64,000 nt of DNA from Methylococcus mesophilus. Lineage in GTDB: Bacteria > Pseudomonadota > Gammaproteobacteria > Methylococcales > Methylococcaceae. The stretch is taken from positions 3,033,001 through 3,097,000 of the forward strand of contig NZ_CP110921.1 in the NCBI RefSeq assembly GCF_026247885.1, in the 5' to 3' direction. The translations under genes and the position numbers were made by a program. Of the stretch, positions 27,286 through 35,065 are shown piece after piece. Numbering within the stretch: the stretch's first letter is position 1; each line of letters opens with the position of its first letter. Under the pieces are notes generated by a model. That model was not told the origin of the DNA and ran no database searches. It saw only the letters and a program-made list of their open reading frames with translations.

Positions 27286-27313
27286 AGCCAGCCCCTCGGG
27301 GGCTGGCTTTTTT
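27286..27313 (+). terminator. Rho-independent terminator of the peroxidase gene
   Basis: Perfect 10-bp stem AGCCAGCCCC / GGGGCTGGCT with a three-base loop and a T6 tract. Confidence 0.9.
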
Positions 27314-27333
27314 GCGCCGGGCGCATCGGAAAG

Positions 27334-28578
27334 TCAAGGGGCGGTGTAAAGCGAAAGACGGTCGATACGCTCGTCGATGAGCTGTTTCAGCCGTTCGAAC
27401 TCCGGGCTGTAGACATCCCGGAACCGCTCGAAAAATTCGGCGCCGCGAAGGCGCTCCGGCAGATCCCCGACATTCGGCATGAAGACCGCGTCGTCGGTGC
27501 CGGCGGCCAGAATGCCCTGGATGCGGCGGGCGTAACGTGGCTGGGTCGCGCGCTTGCCGAACACCGTGCCGGCGCGATCGGCAGCCAGGTCGGTAAAGCT
27601 GAACCCGCTGCCGCTGTGCGTGTCGTTCAATTCCTTGGCCAGTCCGATGGCGTCGGCCAGTGTGCGCTGGCCTGCCAGGGCGAAGGCGGCGGAGGTCATG
27701 AAATGCCTGCCGAGGTCCTGGCGTCCCTGCAGAAGCACGGACCGTTCCGGCAGCGGGGCAGCATCGCCGCCCGCGGCGCCCATCAGATCGTAGCCATTCA
27801 CGTAGGCCGCGAGCAGCAGGATGACCGCCCGGTTTTCCGCCGCCGGATCGGTTGCCTCGGACCGCTGTTCGGCCAGAGTGAACAGCGCCCGCATCAATAT
27901 CCCCAGGCGGACGAAGTGACGGGTGTTGGATTCGCTCAGCGCATTGGCGAGCCGGTCATGGTAGGAGCGAATCCGTTCGGCGCCGGCGGCTTCGGTAATC
28001 AGCGCGCGAAGGCGCTCGGTCGTCTGCGATTCGCCGGTGAAAGTCAGTTCCAGCTTCCCGTCGCGTATATGCGCCGACAGGATGAGGCCGTGGTCGCCCG
28101 GCACGTTCGGCAGCAAGCCCTTCCTTTCCATCTGGTGAATCACGAAGGCGTTTACCACTTTGGGCGGCAGAGGGAGCGACCCCACGCGCAGGCCGGTCAC
28201 GGCGGGCAAGGGATCTCCGTCCTCGACGGTCAGCCGGATGTTCAGAAACCAGTCCGCTAAGTAAGGGGACCGCAGGGTGACGGCCGCAGTCAAACACCCG
28301 CCTTGCATGTCGGTGCGGATGGCGCCGTCGAGTTTCTTTCGGGCCATCAGATCGTTGACCGCGGCTTCGATGTCGCTGGCAGTCAACTGAACCGCTCTTG
28401 CTTCTCCTCCGCGCTTGCGTGCCCTGAGCAATTCCTGTCCGTCATAGGCATGCGAGGCTGGGGTCGGAGCGTTCACCAGCGGTTTCGGCTCCAGGGCAGA
28501 CCAGAGTGCCGCCATGGGTAGCAGGACGAGCGCGGCCAGGATGACGCGGACGATTGCTGCTCGGCTGGGGCGTTTCAC
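27334..28578 (-). CDS. Orphan membrane-anchored periplasmic protein
   Basis: 414 residues, no family recognised. An N-terminal membrane helix (IVRVILAALVLLPMAALW, residues ~9-26) with no clear cleavage site, then a soluble periplasmic domain of mixed composition. RRIQGILAAGTDDAVFMPNV and ADAIGLAKELNDTHSGSGFS in the second half resemble parts of a mostly helical, enzyme-like fold, but I cannot name it. Monocistronic, convergent with the peroxidase gene. Confidence 0.7.
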   Translation of the reverse strand: MKRPSRAAIVRVILAALVLLPMAALWSALEPKPLVNAPTPASHAYDGQELLRARKRGGEARAVQLTASDIEAAVNDLMARKKLDGAIRTDMQGGCLTAAVTLRSPYLADWFLNIRLTVEDGDPLPAVTGLRVGSLPLPPKVVNAFVIHQMERKGLLPNVPGDHGLILSAHIRDGKLELTFTGESQTTERLRALITEAAGAERIRSYHDRLANALSESNTRHFVRLGILMRALFTLAEQRSEATDPAAENRAVILLLAAYVNGYDLMGAAGGDAAPLPERSVLLQGRQDLGRHFMTSAAFALAGQRTLADAIGLAKELNDTHSGSGFSFTDLAADRAGTVFGKRATQPRYARRIQGILAAGTDDAVFMPNVGDLPERLRGAEFFERFRDVYSPEFERLKQLIDERIDRLSLYTAP

Positions 28579-28950
28579 ACGGTTTCGTTGGCGGAGGCGA
28601 GGGTGGCCATGGGGGCGAATTTTCCGTTCGCAGGGATATTAACAGAGTGTGGATGGTCAAACGGTTGCGATACAGAACCGGCGAACCTCCAAGATAGTGC
28701 GGGGCCATGGGAATCGCAAGTGATGCCGTGGCTCGCGGGCTATGTGAATTGCCTTGCCGTCGTGAGTGAATTCACGCCTGGATGTGAGGGGAATAACGCA
28801 TAAGATGTGTGAAATGCCGCATGTCGTCATTGCATGTAATAGGAATGTATCGTTTTATCATGTAGTTGCAATATTGTTGGCTGTGGCACGCTTAGTGTCT
28901 CATTCAGTGGGCTTCGCCCTTTTGAGAACGCATAGTTGAGAGAAATAACA
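28579..28950. other. AT-rich intergenic region with promoters
   Basis: 372 bases between divergent genes, clearly more AT-rich than the surroundings from about 28790 (TTATCATGTAGTTGCAATATTGTTGG). No open frame with a family match. It holds the sigma-54-like site listed separately. TTGAGAGAAATAACA just before ATG 28951 provides a weak ribosome-binding site. Confidence 0.45.
28884..28899 (+). promoter_or_regulatory. Sigma-54-like -24/-12 element (weak)
   Basis: TGGCACGCTTAGTGTC: the -24 half TGGCACG is perfect, but the -12 half has GTGTC where TTGCW is expected, so the match is partial. It lies 51 bases before ATG 28951. Confidence 0.25.
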
Positions 28951-29694
28951 ATGTCCAATACGAACAAATTTCTGTCGTTGTCCCTGCTGAGCGCAGGAAT
29001 CGCCTTGAGCACCGGCCAGGTGTTCGGCCATGCCGGTTTTCAGGCTTTCCCGGACGGCTCCTCGGTGAAGTACATCGAAGGCAAGACCGTCTATCCGACG
29101 GCGATCATTCCCCATGACTGCAGCGAAGGCGAGAAGCACTTCCCGGTCGTCGAGGTCGTCGTGATGCCGCCGCAGGGGCATACTCTGAACCGCATTGCCA
29201 AGCCGGTTTCGGGCCAGCCCGTCCAGGTCATCGAGAATGCGATGATGTGGGACTGGGGAACCGCGCTTCCCTCGATGACCGCGGGGTTCGGCAAGGTCGA
29301 AACCCGTAACGGCCCCATTCATCCGAGCGGCGATGGCACTCGGGCAATGGCGTGGAAGAACGGCAACCTTCCCGGTACCCAGTACGCCGGTTTCCCGTTC
29401 CGGGCCAAGGCCGGCTGGCAGACGAAACTCTTCCCCGCTGACGCCTGCGTCAATCAAGCGGTGTATTACATGCCGACAGTCCAGTACTGCAGCAAGAAGA
29501 AGGTCGAGGCTTGGCTGCTGGAGCCGACCACGAGCTTCCCCGCCTCCTCCCTGGGTGATGCCAACGGCGCCTCTCCGTCCGTGACCGTGGCGCGTGATAC
29601 GGCCAGCAATCCGCTGCCGGAAGGTTGTACCTCGCCGGAAACTTGGTACTTCTACCCCTCTTCCAGCGACATCGATCAGTTCATGTATCGCTGA
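28951..29694 (+). CDS. Exported YcnI-like (DUF1775-like) copper-binding candidate
   Basis: 247 residues. The signal peptide ends GQVFG, so the predicted mature protein begins [10 protein letters not shown] with histidine 1. YcnI proteins bind copper through an N-terminal histidine. Family-like stretches are [20 protein letters not shown] near the start and [17 protein letters not shown] ... [11 protein letters not shown] later, which align with the PHGC, FxFR and W-x-E pattern of YcnI. Four cysteines could form disulfides. A role in periplasmic copper binding would suit a methanotroph, but the family call is by eye and the homology is distant. Confidence 0.55.
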   Translation: MSNTNKFLSLSLLSAGIALSTGQVFGHAGFQAFPDGSSVKYIEGKTVYPTAIIPHDCSEGEKHFPVVEVVVMPPQGHTLNRIAKPVSGQPVQVIENAMMWDWGTALPSMTAGFGKVETRNGPIHPSGDGTRAMAWKNGNLPGTQYAGFPFRAKAGWQTKLFPADACVNQAVYYMPTVQYCSKKKVEAWLLEPTTSFPASSLGDANGASPSVTVARDTASNPLPEGCTSPETWYFYPSSSDIDQFMYR

Positions 29695-31240
29695 TCGCGC
29701 TACGCCCGTTCTGAGCAACGAGCCCTTCCGGCCGAGAGTCGGAAGGGCTTTTTGCTGCCCGCTCCGAAGTCAACGCTGGGGGGGTTGCCCCCGATGCCGG
29801 TTTCCAGGCCAGATCCGGATGGCGGGCGGCGCGCACCTCGTCCAGCCGGCGGACGGGGGCATGGTGCGGCGCCTGTTTGAGCCGTTCCGGCTCCTCCGCG
29901 GCCTCCTTCAGGATCGCGGCCATGGCGTCGGCGAAAGCGTCCAGGGTCTCTTTGTTCTCGGTCTCGGTAGGCTCGATCATCAGGCACTCGGGAATCAGCA
30001 GCGGAAAATAAACGGTCGGCGCGTGGAAGCCGTAATCGAGCAGCCGCTTGGCAAAATCGAGGGCGGTGACGTGATGCTCCTTTTTCTGCCGCTGCACGCT
30101 GATGATGAATTCGTGGGCGGCGCGGCGGGCCGGAAAAGCGGTGTCGAATCCGGCCTCCACCAGTTTCTTCTGCAAATAGTTGGCGTTGAGGGCGGCGTAT
30201 TCGGCGACTCGCCGCAGGCCTGGATATCCAAGCAGGCGGATGTAAACGTAGGCCCGCAGCAGCACGCCGATATTGCCGGCGAAGGCGGACAGGCGCCCGA
30301 TGCTTTGCGGGCAGTCGCTTTCGGCGAGCCAGCGGTAGCCGTTCCCGCTTCTTGCCACCATCGGCAGCGGCAGGAACGGCTGCAGCCTGGCGTTGACGCC
30401 GACCGGCCCGGCACCGGGGCCGCCGCCGCCGTGCGGAGTCGAGAAGGTCTTGTGCAGGTTCAGGTGGATGACGTCGAAACCCATGTCGCCGGGGAGGACC
30501 TTGCCCAGGATGGCGTTGAGGTTGGCGCCGTCGTAATAGAGCAGGCCGCCCGCCTCGTGGACCAGCGCCGCGATTTCGGGGATGCGGTGTTCGAACACCC
30601 CCAGTGTCGAGGGGTTGGTGAGCATGATGCCGGCGGTTTTCGGTCCCACTGCCTGCTTCAGTGCATCCAGATCGACGTCGCCGCCCGCGTTGGTGGGAAT
30701 CTCCCTGACTTGGTAGCCGCACATGGCGGCCGAGGCGGGATTGGTGCCATGGGCCGCATCGGGGACGAGGATTTCGTTGCGCTCGTGGTCGTTGCGGGCG
30801 TCATGGTAGGCGCGGATCATGGCGACGCCGCAGAATTCGCCCTGGGCGCCGGCAGCCGGGCTGAGGCTGACGGCGGTCATGCCGGTGAGCGTTTTCAAAT
30901 ATTCCTGCAGTTCGTAAAGGCAGCTCATGGTGCCTTGGCCGAAGCGTTCGACCCCGAGGGGATGGACCGCTGCGAAGCCGGGCTGCCGCGCCAGCACGTT
31001 CGCCGCCTTGGGGTTGTATTTCATGGTGCAGGAGCCCAAGGGATAGAAGTGGGTGTCGATGGAGAAATTCTTCTGGGACAAACGGGTGTAGTGCCTCACC
31101 ACGTCGAGCTCGGTCACTTCCGGCAGCGGTGGCGGCGTCTGGCGCAGCAGATGGCCGGGCAGGCCGCGGATGTCGGCCGGGATTTGCGGAAACAGGATGG
31201 CGCAGGCGCGGCCTTCGCGGGAGCGGTCGAAAATCAGCAT
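29681..31240 (-). CDS. gcvPB: Glycine dehydrogenase (decarboxylating) subunit 2
   Basis: PLP-dependent P-protein, second half, of the glycine cleavage complex; decarboxylates glycine and loads the aminomethyl group on GcvH. The PLP lysine is in [20 protein letters not shown]. 519 residues from ATG 31240; the family is usually about 480-490. The extra ~30 residues after [12 protein letters not shown] run through the terminator hairpin and the stop overlaps the convergent YcnI-like gene by 14 bases. The tail looks like read-through of old intergenic DNA. Starts seven bases inside gcvPA. Confidence 0.93.
   Translation of the reverse strand: MLIFDRSREGRACAILFPQIPADIRGLPGHLLRQTPPPLPEVTELDVVRHYTRLSQKNFSIDTHFYPLGSCTMKYNPKAANVLARQPGFAAVHPLGVERFGQGTMSCLYELQEYLKTLTGMTAVSLSPAAGAQGEFCGVAMIRAYHDARNDHERNEILVPDAAHGTNPASAAMCGYQVREIPTNAGGDVDLDALKQAVGPKTAGIMLTNPSTLGVFEHRIPEIAALVHEAGGLLYYDGANLNAILGKVLPGDMGFDVIHLNLHKTFSTPHGGGGPGAGPVGVNARLQPFLPLPMVARSGNGYRWLAESDCPQSIGRLSAFAGNIGVLLRAYVYIRLLGYPGLRRVAEYAALNANYLQKKLVEAGFDTAFPARRAAHEFIISVQRQKKEHHVTALDFAKRLLDYGFHAPTVYFPLLIPECLMIEPTETENKETLDAFADAMAAILKEAAEEPERLKQAPHHAPVRRLDEVRAARHPDLAWKPASGATPPALTSERAAKSPSDSRPEGLVAQNGRSAISDT
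29721..29753 (+). terminator. Terminator after YcnI-like gene, inside gcvPB tail
   Basis: Stem AGCCCTTCCG / CGGAAGGGCT followed by TTTTT. On the other strand it lies within the last codons of gcvPB. Confidence 0.8.
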
Positions 31241-32595
31241 TTGAGTACCTCCGCCAGCGTGGCTGCATAGCGGTCCATGTCCTCCGGACTGCGGGTTTCG
31301 GTGACGCAAATCAGGAGGGCGTCGCCGAGCTCGGGATAATCGGCCGAAAGACCATGGCCGCCGAGTATCCCTCGCTCGGCCAGAGCGGCCAGCACACGGT
31401 CCGCCGCCCGAGGCAGGCGGATCGCGGCTTCGTGGAAGAACGGAGCCGGGAAGACCGGTTCGACGCCGTCGATGCGGGTCAGCCGCTCGAGCAGCGCCGA
31501 GGCGTTGGCGTGGCAGGCGGCGGCGACGCTGCGCAGTCCTTTGGGGCCCATCAATGCCATATAGAGGGTTGCCGCCGTCACCATCAGTCCCTGGTTGGTG
31601 CAGATGTTGGAGGTCGCCTTGCCGCGGCGGATGTGCTGCTCGCGGGGTTGCAGCGCGAGGGTGAAGCCCTCGCGGCCGTCCACATCGACGGTGCGTCCGA
31701 CCAGGCGTCCGGGAAGCTGGTGGACGAAGGCCTGGCGGCTGCAGAGGAATCCGAAGTAAGGGCCCCCGGCGGAAAGCGGAATTCCCAGGGGCTGGCCTTC
31801 GCCGCAGGCAAGGTCGGCGCCGTGCTCGCCCCATTCTCCCGGCGGTTTCAGCAGGGCCATGGCGGTCGGGTTGACCACGGCGATGCTGCGGGCGCCGTGG
31901 CGGTGGGCCCAGTCGGCGAGGATGTCCACCTCTTCGAGCACGCCGAAGTAGTTGGGCTGCGGAATGACCACGGCGGCGAACTCTTCCCCCTCGAAGGCTG
32001 CCAGTGCGTTTTCGGCAATCCGTCCCAAGCTCCGGTCGTAGTCCAGATCGACCAGTTCGACCTGCTGGTTGCGGGTGAGGGTCTGGGCGACGCGCTTGTA
32101 GACCGGATTGAGGCTTCGCGGCAGCAGGATCTTGCACGAACGGGAATCCGGGTTCGTGCGCAGCGCCATCAGGATCGCCTCGCCCAGCGCGGAGGCGCCG
32201 TCGTAGAGCGAGGCATTGGAGACGTCCATGGCCATCAGGCCCGCCATCATGGACTGGTATTCGTAGAAGACCTGCAGGCTGCCCTGGCTCGCTTCGGCCT
32301 GGTAAGGCGTGTAGGCGCTGTAAAACTCGCCGCGCAGGGCGATCTCCCACACCGCCGCTGGAATGTAGTGCTCGTAGGCGCCGGCGCCCGCGAAGCAGAG
32401 GGCGCTGCGGTTCTCGGCCGCGCGTTCCTCCATCAGCCGGCAGACCTCCATTTCCGACAGCGCCTCGGGCAGGTCTTTCAGCTCGCCGCAGCGCAGGTCC
32501 GGCGGGATTTCGGCGAACAGCTCGTCGATCGATCCGGCGCCGATGGCCGCGAGCATGTCGCGGACTTCCGTTTCGGTGTGGGGGATGAATGGCAT
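31234..32595 (-). CDS. gcvPA: Glycine dehydrogenase (decarboxylating) subunit 1
   Basis: First half of the split P-protein, partner of GcvPB. N-terminus [19 protein letters not shown] with IDELFAEIP is the family signature; [20 protein letters not shown] and [20 protein letters not shown] follow. 453 residues is normal. ATG 32595 is preceded by GAGGAAAC; the open frame upstream is shadow of gcvT. Confidence 0.95.
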   Translation of the reverse strand: MPFIPHTETEVRDMLAAIGAGSIDELFAEIPPDLRCGELKDLPEALSEMEVCRLMEERAAENRSALCFAGAGAYEHYIPAAVWEIALRGEFYSAYTPYQAEASQGSLQVFYEYQSMMAGLMAMDVSNASLYDGASALGEAILMALRTNPDSRSCKILLPRSLNPVYKRVAQTLTRNQQVELVDLDYDRSLGRIAENALAAFEGEEFAAVVIPQPNYFGVLEEVDILADWAHRHGARSIAVVNPTAMALLKPPGEWGEHGADLACGEGQPLGIPLSAGGPYFGFLCSRQAFVHQLPGRLVGRTVDVDGREGFTLALQPREQHIRRGKATSNICTNQGLMVTAATLYMALMGPKGLRSVAAACHANASALLERLTRIDGVEPVFPAPFFHEAAIRLPRAADRVLAALAERGILGGHGLSADYPELGDALLICVTETRSPEDMDRYAATLAEVLKC

Positions 32596-32690
32596 GGCGA
32601 AGTTTCCTCGCTGTTTCAGCAGGCGGTTTCGTACCCGCGTGATGACCGGTCTTGGGACTCTTTCGACCGGCACCCCTCGTAGCGATGCTA

Positions 32691-33770
32691 TCAGATATCG
32701 ATCAGCGATTTGCCGTGGCGGACGAAGCGAGGTTTCACGACCGTTGCGCGCTTGAGGCTGCCGCGGATTTCCACCCGGCACTCGCGCCCGGTCGCCGCGG
32801 GTACCCGGGCCAGGCCGATCGAGCGCCGCAGCGTGGGGGAGAAGCCGCCGCTGGTCACGATGCCTTCGCCCACATTCTCGACGGCCACCTTCTGCCCGCT
32901 GCGAAGGATTCCCGCTTCCTCCAGGATCAATCCGACGAATTTGGAAGGCGAGCCCCCGATGCGTTCCCGTTCCAGGGCTGCGCGGCCGATGAAATCGCGC
33001 TCTTCGGGTTCCCAGGCAACCGTCCAGCCGAGGCCGCAGGCGAGGGGCGTGACCGTCTCGTCCATGTCTTGCCCGTAGAGGCGCATGCCGGCTTCCAGCC
33101 GAAGGGTGTCGCGGGCGCCGAGTCCGCAGGGCTGGACGCCGGCCGTCAGAAGCTGGCGCCACAGCGAGCCTGCTTCGGCGTGGGGCAGGATGATTTCGAA
33201 GCCGTCCTCGCCGGTATAGCCGGTACGGGCGATGAAGCGGTCGCCTCGCTGCGTGGCGGTGAAGGGTTTCAGTCCAGAGCTCCCGGCGGCGATCACGGCG
33301 TCGGCGATGCGGGGGGAGTCCGGGCCTTGGAGGGCTATCATGGCCAAATCGTCGCGGGGAGTGACGGTCGCTGAAAAGGGGGTGGCCTGACGGCGAAGCC
33401 AGCTCAGGTCTTTTTCCCGTCTTCCGGCATTGAGAATGAGGCGGAAGCGCCGATCGTCGACGATGCCCGCGACGAGGTCGTCGATGATGCCGCCGTCCTG
33501 GTTGAGCATGCAGGCGTAGAGCATCCGTCCCGGCTCGGCGAGCCTGGCGATGTCGTTGGCGAGGATTCGGCGCAGGAACGGGGCGGCCTGAAGTCCCTCG
33601 ACCTCGACCACGCCCAGATGGGAAACGTCGAACATGCCGGCGGCGCGGCGTACGGCATGGTGTTCGGCGATCTGCGAGCCGTAATGGAGCGGCAAGTCCC
33701 AGCCCGAGAACTCGGTCATCCGGGCTCCCAGCGCCAGGTGTTCTTCGTGGAGTGCGGTGTGTTTGCCCAT
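32691..33770 (-). CDS. gcvT: Aminomethyltransferase (glycine cleavage T-protein)
   Basis: Transfers the methylene group from aminomethyl-GcvH to tetrahydrofolate, releasing ammonia. 359 residues; [44 protein letters not shown] and the C-terminal [19 protein letters not shown] are conserved T-protein motifs. First gene of gcvT-gcvPA-gcvPB; gcvH, which usually lies between gcvT and gcvP, is absent here. I see no glycine-riboswitch core in the 138 bases upstream. Confidence 0.96.
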   Translation of the reverse strand: MGKHTALHEEHLALGARMTEFSGWDLPLHYGSQIAEHHAVRRAAGMFDVSHLGVVEVEGLQAAPFLRRILANDIARLAEPGRMLYACMLNQDGGIIDDLVAGIVDDRRFRLILNAGRREKDLSWLRRQATPFSATVTPRDDLAMIALQGPDSPRIADAVIAAGSSGLKPFTATQRGDRFIARTGYTGEDGFEIILPHAEAGSLWRQLLTAGVQPCGLGARDTLRLEAGMRLYGQDMDETVTPLACGLGWTVAWEPEERDFIGRAALERERIGGSPSKFVGLILEEAGILRSGQKVAVENVGEGIVTSGGFSPTLRRSIGLARVPAATGRECRVEIRGSLKRATVVKPRFVRHGKSLIDI

Positions 33771-33908
33771 GGTGTCGTGTCCTCGCAGCCGTGGGGTTGG
33801 GGGTCTTCCTCAGCGGAGCGTAGTATGGGCACCGGCGTGCCGGCCGGGGAAGGATCGAGCGCCGAAGCGCCCCGAACGAAGTCCGCAACCCAATACGGGG
33901 AGATCATT

Positions 33909-34235
33909 ATGAACAAAGACAGGCTTCCGAAGAATTATGTGCTGCTGCAAAAGGAACATCCGGGTTTCATTGCGGCCGTGGAGCGGCTGGGAGCGGTCTT
34001 GAGGGAGCAAGGTCCCATTGACGACAAGACGGCACACCTCGTCCAACTTGCGGCAGCCGTCGCGATACATTCGGAGGGCTCGGTTCACAGTCACGTAAGA
34101 AGAGCGTTGGCAGCGGGCGCCTCGCGCGAGGAAATCAACCATGCCATCATCTTGCTGACCAGTACGATAGGATTTCCGACCGTCAGCGCGGCGCTGAGTT
34201 GGGCTCAGGATGTCTTTGGCGAAGGCAAGGACTGA
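33909..34235 (+). CDS. Carboxymuconolactone decarboxylase/AhpD-like protein
   Basis: 108-residue all-helical AhpD/CMD-fold protein from ATG 33909: VQLAAAVAIHSEGSVHSHVRRALAAGASREEI is the core. The redox CxxC of AhpD is missing; the motif reads EGSVHSHV, so it belongs to the cysteine-free branch with E and H residues only. Not expected to act as a peroxiredoxin reductase. May be co-transcribed with the DsrE-like gene 70 bases on. Confidence 0.82.
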   Translation: MNKDRLPKNYVLLQKEHPGFIAAVERLGAVLREQGPIDDKTAHLVQLAAAVAIHSEGSVHSHVRRALAAGASREEINHAIILLTSTIGFPTVSAALSWAQDVFGEGKD

Positions 34236-34305
34236 AACCGGCGCGGCGTTGCCCGATGCGTTCGGCGGAAGCTGAATTCACGTTAACCGAGGTGCAGGAG
34301 GAGCT

Positions 34306-34665
34306 ATGAAGACTTTGATCATTTCCGGCAGTCGGGGAACCGACGATCCGACGATGGCGACCCTTCCGTTCATTGCGGCCAAGGCGGCTCATGAACAAGG
34401 CCACGACGTGATCCTTTGGCTGTGGAACGAGGCCGTCACGCTGGCCCGCAGAGGAACCGCCGATCACGTCGTTGGCGTCAACCTGACGCCTCTCAAGGAC
34501 CTGCTGGCCGCCGTTCAGGCGGCGGGAATTCCGATCTGGGTCTGCGGCGCCTGCGCGGTGGCGCGCCAGGTAGGCGAAGCCGATTTGATCGGCGGGGCGG
34601 CGATCAAGGGAATGCCCGACTACATCGCGACCGTGCTGGAACGCGACCGGAACATCGCGTTCTGA
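34306..34665 (+). CDS. DsrE-like small sulfur-relay family protein
   Basis: 119 residues, Rossmann-like DsrE/DsrF fold: MKTLIISGSRGTDDPTMATLPFIAAKAAHEQGHDV at the N-terminus and IPIWVCGACAVARQVGEADLI with a CGAC pair in the active loop where family members carry the persulfide cysteine. GGAGGAG precedes ATG 34306. A role in sulfur transfer is possible, but no tus/dsr genes are near. Confidence 0.8.
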   Translation: MKTLIISGSRGTDDPTMATLPFIAAKAAHEQGHDVILWLWNEAVTLARRGTADHVVGVNLTPLKDLLAAVQAAGIPIWVCGACAVARQVGEADLIGGAAIKGMPDYIATVLERDRNIAF

Positions 34666-34815
34666 TGTCCCGCTACCTCGCTCGCCGGGGCTAATGTACC
34701 GTCCCCAACATTTCTTTACTTTCTGAACGGTGGCGATTTGTAGGCGCGAGAGGATCAGCGAAGAGTCGCTACCGCGACGAGATTTTTTTGAATCGGGTTT
34801 CCGCACCCGAAGGCG

Positions 34816-34851
34816 GGTTACTTTCTTTTGCTCGGCCAAAAGAAAGTAACC
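34816..34851. repeat. Perfect 15-bp inverted repeat
   Basis: GGTTACTTTCTTTTG, a six-base loop CTCGGC, and its exact complement. It resembles a repetitive hairpin scattered in intergenic regions of many proteobacterial genomes. Short open frames over it are not believable genes. Confidence 0.7.
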
Positions 34852-34891
34852 AAAGAAAAGGCCGCCCGACTGCCGCGAGAGCCCCCGAGTG

Positions 34892-34994
34892 CCAAGGCTT
34901 TTACCAGGGGGCGATCGAAGGGGCCTCCTTCCCCTCGATCGCCGAGCCGCGTCCCTGCGGCTCCCCTTCGGGCTATTCCCGGTAAAAGCCTTGG
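34892..34994. repeat. Nested inverted repeats downstream of putA
   Basis: Outer arms CCAAGGCTTTTACC (34892-34905) and GGTAAAAGCCTTGG (34981-34994) are perfect complements about 75 bases apart. Inside lies a second inverted repeat, GCGATCGAAGGGG with CCCCTCGATCGC (34911-34942, one unpaired base). With the hairpin at 34816 this forms a ~180-base structured element filling the 400-base gap between the DsrE-like gene and putA. No protein-coding support. Confidence 0.65.
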
Positions 34995-35065
34995 CGCTCG
35001 GGCGCGGCATACGGGACTCTTTGCCACCCGAACGTCGATTACTAAAGCTTTGTTGGGACGTTACC

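Noticed and set aside
33771-33908. Possible glycine riboswitch upstream of gcvT
   Set aside because: I looked for the conserved core on the minus strand and found none of its invariant segments.
34788-35027. Short open frames over the palindromic element
   Set aside because: They read through repeats, lack ribosome-binding sites and are typical spurious frames.
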